Assembly: GCA_007131435.1 (NCBI GenBank)
Contig: SLQM01000186.1
Coordinates: 1-6,921, forward strand
Length of the DNA: 6,921 nt
Source: Syntrophomonadaceae bacterium
GTDB lineage: Bacteria; Bacillota; Dethiobacteria; DTU022
Reading direction: 5' to 3'
A program made the translations under genes and the position numbers. The notes under the pieces are model-generated. The model did no database searches. It saw nothing but the letters and a program-made list of their open reading frames with translations, and was not told the DNA's origin. Below are positions 1 through 5,115 of the stretch, in pieces. How positions within the stretch are numbered: the stretch's first letter is position 1; each line of letters starts with the position of its first letter.

Positions 1-681
1 ATTCAGGACACTGAGAAAAAAACTATGGAAAAAATACTAAGAGTTAGTGGAATTATGCGTTCAATCCTTGAGCAAAAAGGGTTTAAAATGCTGGCGCAAA
101 TAGAGAAACAGGCTTTAAGCAGTGTATTAATTAATATAATGGATAATAAAACAGGGGGGAAAAGGTTGGAGGAAGCACTAACAGAAACGCTTAAGGTTTT
201 ATCTGCGAGTTCTGTTATTAAGATCAAGGAAAAAATATATTTCAGTATTGGTGAAACAGCAAGCCGGATTGACGGGCTTGGAGATAGCCATGAACTGGCA
301 AGAGATTCACTGTATATACAAAAAATATTTGGCAACCCCGCTATCCTGTTCTATGATGATCTTCATGTTTACCAGCTAATAATGGCCTTGGAAAAAACTG
401 CCTCGCTGAAAAAGTTTGTTATGAAGTATCTAAAGCCCATTGTTAATGAAAGTCTAGAAGCTGATGATGCTTTAATAGATACACTTAAAGCCCTGCGTGA
501 CTGCCACTACAATAAAAATGACGCAGCAAAACTATTATACATTTCAAGACAATCGGTATATCAGCGAATTAAAACAATAGAATCTATGATGGGAAAAGAC
601 ATATTTACAAATGCAGAGAAAAGGTTGTGCATGGAAACAGCACTTTTTGCACTGGATTACCTGAAAAATAAACCACGCTAA
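1..681 (+). CDS. PucR/CdaR-family transcriptional regulator, C-terminal part (5' end outside window)
   Basis: The reading frame is open from base 1 (I-Q-D-T-E-K-K-T precedes the first ATG at 25) to TAA at 679-681, giving 226 visible residues. No convincing ribosome binding site precedes ATG 25, and regulators of this family are usually much longer, so the gene most likely enters from the left. About residues 35-120 resemble the GGDEF-like middle domain of PucR/CdaR proteins (SIGETASRIDGL, then ARDSL, then FYDDL). About residues 158-216 are the C-terminal helix-turn-helix of that family: a LIDTLKAL helix, NKNDAAKLLYISRQSVYQRI as the DNA-binding core, then IESMMGKD and a closing helix. Such proteins bind DNA and respond to a small metabolite sensed by an N-terminal domain, which is not visible here. 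The gene is AT-rich compared with the rest of the window. It converges on topA. No AAA+ domain is visible, so it is an unlikely activator of the sigma-54 promoter at 3637. The effector cannot be told from this fragment. Confidence 0.85.
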   Translation: MQDTEKKTMEKILRVSGIMRSILEQKGFKMLAQIEKQALSSVLINIMDNKTGGKRLEEALTETLKVLSASSVIKIKEKIYFSIGETASRIDGLGDSHELARDSLYIQKIFGNPAILFYDDLHVYQLIMALEKTASLKKFVMKYLKPIVNESLEADDALIDTLKALRDCHYNKNDAAKLLYISRQSVYQRIKTIESMMGKDIFTNAEKRLCMETALFALDYLKNKPR

Positions 682-690
682 CGCTTTAGC
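677..690. terminator. Small hairpin between convergent stop codons, possible weak terminator
   Basis: GCTAA (677-681), a CGCT loop and TTAGC (686-690) form a perfect 5-bp stem spanning the 8-base gap between the two stops. It contains the TAA of the regulator and the first base of the topA stop triplet. Read on the minus strand it is followed by a fairly T-rich stretch (TTTATTTTT, inside the regulator gene); on the plus strand there is no clear T-run. The stem is short, so terminator function is only a possibility. Confidence 0.22.
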
Positions 691-3233
691 TATTTACCAC
701 TGCTCTTTTTGGCCTTTTTCTTGATCTTCGGTTCGGGCAGGCCCAGTTCTGTCTTTCGATCATAGTAAGAGGGAATTTGTTCATGGTAACGGGCCAGCAT
801 TTTTTTCAGGGCATCCCTCTGACGCGGCGTCAGCGATTTGCGCGCTTCAAATTGTTTTTTCAGTGAATCAGCAAACTGCCCATCATCCCAGGTCCTGTTA
901 CCCCTTTTCGTCGGCTCATTAAATGTTTCTACATGCTGAAGCAGCTCAATTAAGGGGCCGCTTTCGTGATCTTCTTCTACATCGTTGATCAAGCCTGCTT
1001 CTTCTGCTTTTTGATCAAAATCTTTTATCTGTGCTGCATACTTTTTTACCAGGCGGTCTAAGTATTTAACCTGGTTGTCGCTTAACCTGCGTCCGTTTTC
1101 AACCTGTTCGCGAAGGCTTCCGGCAAAATCTGCATCGTTAAAAGTCTTTTTCCCAACCTTTCGCGGCGGCTCAAACTCTACACTCTCAAGCATAGCGAGT
1201 TTTAGATGCGTGGTCTCATCCGCTGGCTGCTTAGCTTCAAGTTCACTATCAATCAGCTCTTGAAGATCGAGTTCGCTGATCTTTTCAGGCGTAAGCGATT
1301 TAATCTGCTCGCTGTAGCGGGCTACAATACGCCTTAAGTGTTGCACCTGCCTTTCCGTTACTTCCTGGTTGGAAAAAAGGCATTCCTTTATTTCCTGGAC
1401 AAAGGTTTTATCACAGTAGGTCTTTTTACCCCTTTTTACAGGAGGGTTGAAATCAGTAATTTCCTGGGCCAGGTCCATCAGGGCCTGCAGTTCATCGCCA
1501 TCAATTTTCATTGATTTTGCTTGTTCAATCCACTTTTCCAGTTGATCATAAAAGCGGCGCATCATCTCGGTCCAGTGCATTTTTCCTTCTTCAACATCAT
1601 CAAGTTCCTCTTCCATGCGGGCGGTAAAGTCAACCTCGAAAAGATGGGGCAGCCTTTCAACCAGGAAATCGTTTACCTCCATCCCCGCATCGGTGGGGCG
1701 GATACTGCGGTTTTCAGCAACAATATATTCACGGGTATAAAGGGTTGTTATAATAGCCGCATAGGTGGAAGGGCGACCTACACCATTTTCCTCCAGGGCT
1801 TTAATCAAGGCTGCCTCGCTGAAACGTTTCGGCGGTTGGGTTTCTTTTTTGTTCCGCTGCCATTCCTCAAGATCAAGTGCTTCACCCTCTTCTAAGGGAG
1901 GCAGGGATGATTCTTTTTCATCTTCCTCTTCCCCTACACCCTTGCCCCAGGCTTTCATATATCCCGGAAACAATATTTCTGATGCGCCGGCCCTGAAAAG
2001 GTAATCATGGGCCTTGCTGTCAGTCTTTATATTTACCGTAACCTGCTCTATACGGGCATCTTCCATCTGGCAGGCCATCGTTCTTTTCCAGATCAGGCTG
2101 TAAAGTTTCCATTCCGGCTCCGGCAAAATACCTTTCAGAGAACCGGGAGTCCTGTTAATATCAGTGGGCCTTATCGCTTCATGCGCCTCCTGGGCTGAAC
2201 CGCGGCTTCGATAATGTACAGGTTTGCCCGGGACATAATCTGCCCCGTATTCTTTTTTAATACAGCTGCGGGTATCATCAATTGCCTCTTTCGCCAGGTA
2301 AACCGAATCGGTACGCATATAGGTTATTAGACCGATTGGGCCTTCACCACTTCCAAGGTCAATACCCTCATAGAGTTTTTGCGCTATTGACATGGTCCGG
2401 TTCGGTTGAAAACCGAATGCATTTGAAGCGGCCTGTTGCAGAGTGGAAGTGATAAATGGCGGTTTGGGGCGCCGTTTTACCTGTTTTCGCTTAACCTGGT
2501 CAACAATCAAGCTGCAGCCTTTTAAATCCTGCTCCAGTTCTTCTGCCAGTCCGGGATCAAAAATTTCTCCTTTTTTCCCATCTACCCTGTGCAGACGAAT
2601 CTCAAAAGGATCTTTCGGATTTACTTTCTTGGCTACCAGGGCGCCAAAGACCCAGTATGTTTCCGGGTTAAAGCTATTAATTTCTTTTTCACGCTCGCAG
2701 ACCAGGCGCAGGGCAACAGTTTGAACCCGGCCAGCACTGGAACCACCACGGATGCGTCGCCATAATAACGGGCTAACCTGGTAACCGACAAGGCGGTCAA
2801 GGACCCTTCTGGCCTGCTGGGCATTTACTTTATCCATATCAATGCTGCCAGGTTCGGCAAAAGCTTTTTCGATAGCCGGTCTGGTAATCTGGTTGTAGGT
2901 CACCCTGCTGAAATTGTCATCGTCCTTAACTTCTTTTTTCAACAGTTCCCTGACGTGCCAGGCTATAGCCTCCCCTTCCCGGTCCTGGTCGAGGGCCAGT
3001 ATAACCCGGTCAGCTTTTTTGGCCGCTTCTCTCAGCTCTTTAATTACCTTACTTTTTTCGCGGGAATTTACATACTGGGGAGTAAAGTTGTTCTCTACAT
3101 CAACACCAAGCTTACTCTTGACAAGGTCACGCACGTGACCCATTGAAGCTTTTACCGTATAGTTTTTCCCGAGGTATTTATTTATGGTTTTAGCCTTGGC
3201 CGGTGATTCCACTATAACAAGGTTCTTAGCCAT
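690..3233 (-). CDS. topA: Type IA DNA topoisomerase I (TopA) with a zinc-free repeat tail
   Basis: The 847-residue protein relaxes negatively supercoiled DNA by cutting one strand through a 5'-phosphotyrosine link. The TOPRIM domain occupies about residues 1-115, with VIVESPAKA (Glu9) and the acidic LDQDREGE triad (Asp82, Asp84, Glu86) that binds Mg2+. The gate and cleavage domains span about 130-570. They include SAGRVQTVALRLV, the active-site motif GLITYMRTDS (nucleophile Tyr305, neighbouring Arg307), HEAIRPTD (351-358) and GVGRPSTYA (from 484). All expected core motifs are intact. The tail is unusual: residues 591-644, 683-736 and 767-820 are three related repeats. Residues beyond 590 contain only two cysteines (607 and 618), so the C4 zinc ribbons typical of bacterial TopA are absent. 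A Lys-rich end (KIKKKAKKSSGK) follows. The ATG start has an AAAGGAG site 5 bases upstream. No dprA or other usual Firmicute neighbour flanks it; it has its own promoter and faces a convergent regulator gene. Confidence 0.97.
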   Translation of the reverse strand: MAKNLVIVESPAKAKTINKYLGKNYTVKASMGHVRDLVKSKLGVDVENNFTPQYVNSREKSKVIKELREAAKKADRVILALDQDREGEAIAWHVRELLKKEVKDDDNFSRVTYNQITRPAIEKAFAEPGSIDMDKVNAQQARRVLDRLVGYQVSPLLWRRIRGGSSAGRVQTVALRLVCEREKEINSFNPETYWVFGALVAKKVNPKDPFEIRLHRVDGKKGEIFDPGLAEELEQDLKGCSLIVDQVKRKQVKRRPKPPFITSTLQQAASNAFGFQPNRTMSIAQKLYEGIDLGSGEGPIGLITYMRTDSVYLAKEAIDDTRSCIKKEYGADYVPGKPVHYRSRGSAQEAHEAIRPTDINRTPGSLKGILPEPEWKLYSLIWKRTMACQMEDARIEQVTVNIKTDSKAHDYLFRAGASEILFPGYMKAWGKGVGEEEDEKESSLPPLEEGEALDLEEWQRNKKETQPPKRFSEAALIKALEENGVGRPSTYAAIITTLYTREYIVAENRSIRPTDAGMEVNDFLVERLPHLFEVDFTARMEEELDDVEEGKMHWTEMMRRFYDQLEKWIEQAKSMKIDGDELQALMDLAQEITDFNPPVKRGKKTYCDKTFVQEIKECLFSNQEVTERQVQHLRRIVARYSEQIKSLTPEKISELDLQELIDSELEAKQPADETTHLKLAMLESVEFEPPRKVGKKTFNDADFAGSLREQVENGRRLSDNQVKYLDRLVKKYAAQIKDFDQKAEEAGLINDVEEDHESGPLIELLQHVETFNEPTKRGNRTWDDGQFADSLKKQFEARKSLTPRQRDALKKMLARYHEQIPSYYDRKTELGLPEPKIKKKAKKSSGK
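774..1463 (-). repeat. Three tandem 54-residue protein repeats in the TopA tail
   Basis: Repeat 1 (residues 591-644, bases 1302-1463), repeat 2 (683-736, bases 1026-1187) and repeat 3 (767-820, bases 774-935) align with no gaps. Shared pattern: F at position 5, a Pro at position 8, K.G.(K/R)T(Y/F/W).D at 10-18, F at 21, a Leu or Ile four residues later, then (L/V)(T/S)..Q...L...(V/L)..(K/R)Y..QI at the end. The spacers are 38 and 30 residues and acidic. The pattern suits a small folded unit of helices with a basic, aromatic N-terminal hairpin, perhaps binding DNA; that structural reading is inference. I do not recognise it as the zf-C4_Topoisom family or as the glycine-rich Toprim_Crpt repeats of actinobacterial TopA. 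Confidence 0.85.
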
Positions 3234-3236
3234 TAT

Positions 3237-3245
3237 ATCTCCTTT
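3237..3245 (-). promoter_or_regulatory. Ribosome binding site of topA
   Basis: Read on the minus strand the sequence is AAAGGAGAT, then TATA and the ATG of topA. The GGAG core ends 5 bases before the start codon. It supports ATG 3233-3231 as the start. Confidence 0.85.
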
Positions 3246-3273
3246 AAGTTAATCCATAACATCAATCAACATG

Positions 3274-3296
3274 GTTACCGTTTTGTGCCAGATAAC
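3274..3296 (-). promoter_or_regulatory. Weak stem-loop in the topA 5' leader
   Basis: On the minus strand GTTATC and GGTAAC pair over 6 bp with one G-U wobble, around an 11-base loop. It sits about 40 bases before the topA start, inside the predicted leader of roughly 74 bases. It has no T-run and no known riboswitch signature that I recognise; it may be chance. Confidence 0.2.
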
Positions 3297-3313
3297 GTTT
3301 TTTTACTCTACCC

Positions 3314-3341
3314 ATTATAAGCATATTCAAGAATAATGCAA
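3314..3341 (-). promoter_or_regulatory. Predicted vegetative (sigma-A type) promoter of topA
   Basis: On the minus strand there is a perfect TATAAT (plus-strand 3314-3319) preceded by 16 bases and TTGCAT (plus-strand 3336-3341). The -35 match is poor (TTG only), while the -10 is consensus. Transcription would begin near 3307, leaving a leader of about 74 bases. Confidence 0.6.
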
Positions 3342-3350
3342 CTGCCGGGG

Positions 3351-3364
3351 TTTGCCAAGGCAAA
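3351..3364. promoter_or_regulatory. Perfect TTTGCC-AA-GGCAAA palindrome, candidate operator
   Basis: TTTGCC (3351-3356) and GGCAAA (3359-3364) are exact inverted repeats separated by two bases. The palindrome starts 10 bases upstream of the topA -35 element, a position suited to an activator or repressor of topA. I cannot name the protein that would bind. Confidence 0.45.
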
Positions 3365-3379
3365 TTATAACCTTTTGTC

Positions 3380-3413
3380 TTTGCTCTTGTAAATACTTTG
3401 CAAGGTGAGCAAA
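3380..3413. repeat. TTTGCTC / GAGCAAA inverted repeat
   Basis: TTTGCTC (3380-3386) and GAGCAAA (3407-3413) are perfect 7-base inverted repeats around 20 bases. The spacer contains TTTGCAAGG (3397-3405), which repeats the TTTGC(C)AAGG of the palindrome at 3351 with one base missing. Together these make a cluster of TTTGC half-sites about 60 bases long. Confidence 0.45.
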
Positions 3414-3453
3414 ACATAAACTACTGTCGGTTATTATTATTCACAAGAGACAA

Positions 3454-3471
3454 AAACCCTGTAAGGTTAAA
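3454..3471 (+). repeat. Upstream 18-mer copy 1, candidate sigma-54 enhancer site
   Basis: The sequence is AAACCCTG-TAA-GGTTAAA. It contains the dyad AACC-N6-GGTT and matches the second copy at 3510 at 15 of 18 positions. Its centre lies about 200 bases upstream of the transcription start predicted from the sigma-54 promoter. That is within the usual range for binding sites of enhancer-binding activators. Confidence 0.5.
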
Positions 3472-3483
3472 ACTTCTTAAATA

Positions 3484-3510
3484 TGAGAAATTTAATCCCG
3501 CTTATTCTCA
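3484..3510. repeat. TGAGAA / TTCTCA inverted repeat between the two 18-mers
   Basis: TGAGAA (3484-3489) and TTCTCA (3505-3510) are exact inverted repeats separated by 15 bases. The right arm touches the second 18-mer. It could be part of the activator-binding region or chance in AT-rich DNA. Confidence 0.25.
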
Positions 3511-3527
3511 AACCCTGCCTGGTTAAA
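3510..3527 (+). repeat. Upstream 18-mer copy 2, candidate sigma-54 enhancer site
   Basis: The sequence is AAACCCTG-CCT-GGTTAAA, differing from copy 1 only in the three central bases. It keeps the AACC-N6-GGTT dyad. It starts 56 bases after copy 1 and is centred about 145 bases upstream of the predicted start of transcription. Confidence 0.5.
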
Positions 3528-3601
3528 GACTGAATTTGATCAATTATGGGAAGGTACATCCCCTAATATAGAGCGCTTGATACTTATATCGCCGCAAACC
3601 A

Positions 3602-3628
3602 GTCTTATTCTCCCCTTTTTTATAAGAC
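3602..3628. promoter_or_regulatory. GTCTTAT-N13-ATAAGAC dyad just upstream of the sigma-54 promoter
   Basis: GTCTTAT (3602-3608) and ATAAGAC (3622-3628) are perfect 7-base inverted repeats around a pyrimidine-rich spacer. The right arm ends 8 bases before the TGG of the -24 element, so the dyad is centred near -48. It could be an operator for a second regulator or a structural element for DNA bending. It lies upstream of the predicted transcript, so it is not an RNA hairpin of the patA message. Confidence 0.5.
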
Positions 3629-3636
3629 AATTGAGC

Positions 3637-3653
3637 TGGCATGCAAATTGCAT
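3637..3653 (+). promoter_or_regulatory. Sigma-54 (RpoN, -24/-12) promoter of patA-aor
   Basis: The sequence TGGCATG-CAAA-TTGCA fits the sigma-54 consensus TGGCAYR-N4-TTGCW at every fixed position. GG lies at 3638-3639 and GC at 3650-3651, exactly 12 bases apart. The flanking GAGC before TGG also suits the extended consensus. Transcription would start near 3663, leaving a leader of about 39 bases that contains the AAGGAGG site. Sigma-54 promoters need an AAA+ enhancer-binding activator, whose gene is not in the window. Escherichia coli patA (ygjG) is also known to be sigma-54 dependent, which fits the assignment. Confidence 0.85.
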
Positions 3654-3686
3654 CAAATATTAGTAACCAAAAATATTATTGATTTC

Positions 3687-3693
3687 AAGGAGG
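3687..3693 (+). promoter_or_regulatory. Strong ribosome binding site that sets the patA start
   Basis: AAGGAGG is followed by 8 bases and the TTG at 3702. This near-perfect Shine-Dalgarno sequence selects that TTG over the in-frame TTG at 3648, which has no such site and lies within the -12 promoter element. Confidence 0.9.
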
Positions 3694-3701
3694 TTATAAG
3701 G

Positions 3702-5030
3702 TTGGATAAGCAGGCTGTAATAAACGAAAGTGGAAGGATTCTTGATTTGATTTTAAAAGATGAGCTGACACAGGAGGAGAAAGACCGGGTAGTTTCTGAT
3801 TCTGTGGAAAACTACACCGAATTTGTAAACCCTGGCATTCTTTCCGTTCGCAAGTCAGTCTCTACAGATTATTCCTTTGTAGAATGGGAAGATGAAGGTG
3901 CAGTATTCCGTGACACACATGGAGTTGAATTTATAGACTGCCTTGGCGGTTACGGCATCTATATGCTTGGACACAGAAACCCTAAAGTGATTGAAGTTGT
4001 TAAGGCGCAGCTTGACCGTTACGCCTTACACAGCCAGGAACTTGTGGAACCCCTGCGCGGCTATCTCTCTAAGCTGGTTGCCATGATCACCCCGGGCGAC
4101 CTCCAGTATTCATTTGTTTGTAACGGTGGTGCTGAAGCGGTTGAAATGGCCCTGAAACTGGCCAGGCTTGCTACAGGGAAAACCTGCTTTATTTCTACAG
4201 TCAACGCTTTTCACGGCAAATCAATGGGCGCTGTTTCGGCAACCGGGAAAAACACATACCGTCAGCCATACCTGCCCCTGATCCCCGGATTCCAACACGT
4301 TGAGTATGCCGACGCAGAAGCTATTGAAAAGGCAATTCGCAACCTGGTAGCAGTGGGCGAGTCGGTGGCGGGAGTAATTGTTGAGCCGATCCAGGGTGAG
4401 GCAGGAATTATTGTACCCCCGAAAGGGTACCTCACCGCCTTACGTGAAATATGTGACCGCTACGAAGTTTGCATGATTACCGATGAAATTCAGACCGGAA
4501 TGGGACGCACAGGAACCCTCTGGGCAGTGGAGCATGAAAATGTTGTTCCCGATATTTTAATCATGGGTAAAGCATTTGGCGGCGGAGTTATGCCCGTAAC
4601 AGGAATTGTTGCCCGCAAACACTTATGGGAGAACATGAAAGAAAATCCCTGGATTTTAGGTTCTCCTACATTCGGAGGAAACCCCTTAAGCTGTTCGGCC
4701 GCAATTGCCGCTATCAAGTATACCGTAGAATGGGATATTGCTAAAACTGCGGCAGAAAAGGGCGATTATATCATGGACAAGCTGATGCAGCTTAAAGAAA
4801 AATATCCCGTGTTAAAAGATGTCCGTGGGCGTGGTCTCTTGATCGGTATGGAATTCCCGACAGATGAAGTCGGTTTCGAACTGGCCAAGGGTCTCTTTGA
4901 CCAGCGCGTCCTGGTGGGTGGAACCCTGAACAATGCCAGGGTAATCAGGATTGAACCACCTGCAATCATCTCGATGGAACAAATTGATACCGTCATGGAA
5001 TGCCTGGAAAAAACCCTGAAGACCCTTTAG
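3702..5030 (+). CDS. patA: Class III PLP aminotransferase, putrescine aminotransferase (PatA/YgjG) type
   Basis: This enzyme transfers an amino group from a diamine, typically putrescine, to 2-oxoglutarate, giving glutamate and 4-aminobutanal (which cyclises to 1-pyrroline). It is cytosolic. The TTG start at 3702 gives 442 residues. Signature stretches that I recall from E. coli PatA run the whole length: VNPG and RKSV near 43-52, FIDCLGG, GHRNP, LHSQEL, then AFHGKS with His171 for stacking on the cofactor. EPIQGE (Glu228), DEIQTGMGRTG (Asp261 for the pyridine nitrogen, Gln264), MGKAFGGGVMP with the PLP-binding Lys290, PTFGGNP (Thr323), and QRVLV and GTLNNA with RIEPP near the C-terminus follow. 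The phosphate loop reads NGGAEAVE where E. coli has NSGTESVE, losing both hydroxyl residues; other class III enzymes tolerate GAEA. It is first in a probable two-gene operon with aor, under the sigma-54 promoter. Another terminal amine could be the true substrate. Confidence 0.88.
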   Translation: MDKQAVINESGRILDLILKDELTQEEKDRVVSDSVENYTEFVNPGILSVRKSVSTDYSFVEWEDEGAVFRDTHGVEFIDCLGGYGIYMLGHRNPKVIEVVKAQLDRYALHSQELVEPLRGYLSKLVAMITPGDLQYSFVCNGGAEAVEMALKLARLATGKTCFISTVNAFHGKSMGAVSATGKNTYRQPYLPLIPGFQHVEYADAEAIEKAIRNLVAVGESVAGVIVEPIQGEAGIIVPPKGYLTALREICDRYEVCMITDEIQTGMGRTGTLWAVEHENVVPDILIMGKAFGGGVMPVTGIVARKHLWENMKENPWILGSPTFGGNPLSCSAAIAAIKYTVEWDIAKTAAEKGDYIMDKLMQLKEKYPVLKDVRGRGLLIGMEFPTDEVGFELAKGLFDQRVLVGGTLNNARVIRIEPPAIISMEQIDTVMECLEKTLKTL

Positions 5031-5037
5031 TTTTTCC
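5006..5037 (+). other. Stem-loop across the patA stop codon
   Basis: GGAAAAA (5006-5012) and TTTTTCC (5031-5037) are exact inverted repeats, with a further imperfect inner stem (5016-5020 with 5026-5030) that includes the TAG stop. No T-run follows the structure, so it does not look like a classical terminator and would not cleanly separate patA from aor. It could modestly attenuate or protect the message. Confidence 0.3.
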
Positions 5038-5057
5038 GGCCCTGTTAATAGTTAAAT

Positions 5058-5081
5058 AGAAATAGGTGCCAAGGTATTTCT
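5058..5081. repeat. AGAAATA / TATTTCT dyad in the patA-aor gap
   Basis: AGAAATA (5058-5064) and TATTTCT (5075-5081) are perfect inverted repeats around 10 bases. They sit in the 85-base gap, 19 bases before the aor ribosome binding site. In RNA they would form an A-U-rich hairpin; in DNA they could be an operator. No promoter with a good -10/-35 or -24/-12 pair was seen in the gap. Confidence 0.35.
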
Positions 5082-5100
5082 GTTAGAAGTTATCCATAAT

Positions 5101-5108
5101 AAAAGGAG
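5101..5108 (+). promoter_or_regulatory. Ribosome binding site of aor
   Basis: AAAAGGAG is followed by 7 bases and ATG 5116-5118. It supports this ATG as the start and shows that aor has its own translation signal and no coupling to patA. Confidence 0.85.
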
Positions 5109-5115
5109 CTAAAAC

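Larger units (their letters stand above)
3234..3701. other. Divergent control region between topA and patA
   Basis: No gene is visible in these 468 bases. The stretch is AT-rich and dense in inverted and direct repeats. From left to right it holds the topA ribosome binding site and leader, the topA promoter, a TTTGC/GCAAA inverted-repeat cluster (3351-3413), two copies of AAACCCTG-N3-GGTTAAA (3454 and 3510), a TTGATCAA palindrome (3536-3543), the GTCTTAT/ATAAGAC dyad (3602-3628), a sigma-54 promoter (3637-3653) and the patA leader with its ribosome binding site. The individual elements are listed separately. Confidence 0.8.

Noticed and set aside
1..681. The PucR-type regulator as activator of the sigma-54 operon
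   Set aside because: The visible part has a PucR-type helix-turn-helix and no AAA+ (GAFTGA) module, and it lies beyond topA in a convergent arrangement, so no link is supported.
690..1463. Zinc ribbon in the TopA tail
   Set aside because: Only Cys607 and Cys618 occur beyond residue 590, so no CxxC...CxxC set exists.
1521..1895. 124-residue plus-strand frame opposite topA
   Set aside because: It lies opposite conserved topA coding sequence and shows no recognisable domain.
3249..3272. Seven-codon upstream reading frame (M-L-I-D-V-M-D-stop) in the topA leader, minus strand
   Set aside because: It has no ribosome binding site and no regulatory residue pattern; a chance ATG is sufficient explanation.
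3577..3605. Vegetative promoter for patA built on TTGATA at 3577
   Set aside because: No acceptable -10 hexamer lies 16-18 bases downstream (CAGTCT at the 17-base spacing), whereas the sigma-54 element close by is complete.
3631..3660. Alternative sigma-A promoter TTGAGC-N18-AAATAT overlapping the sigma-54 site
   Set aside because: Both hexamers are poor and the spacing is long; the -24/-12 match explains the same bases far better.
5006..5037. Intrinsic terminator after patA
   Set aside because: The T-run is the 3' arm of the stem and is not followed by another; the following bases are CGGCCCTG, so a classical terminator is not supported.
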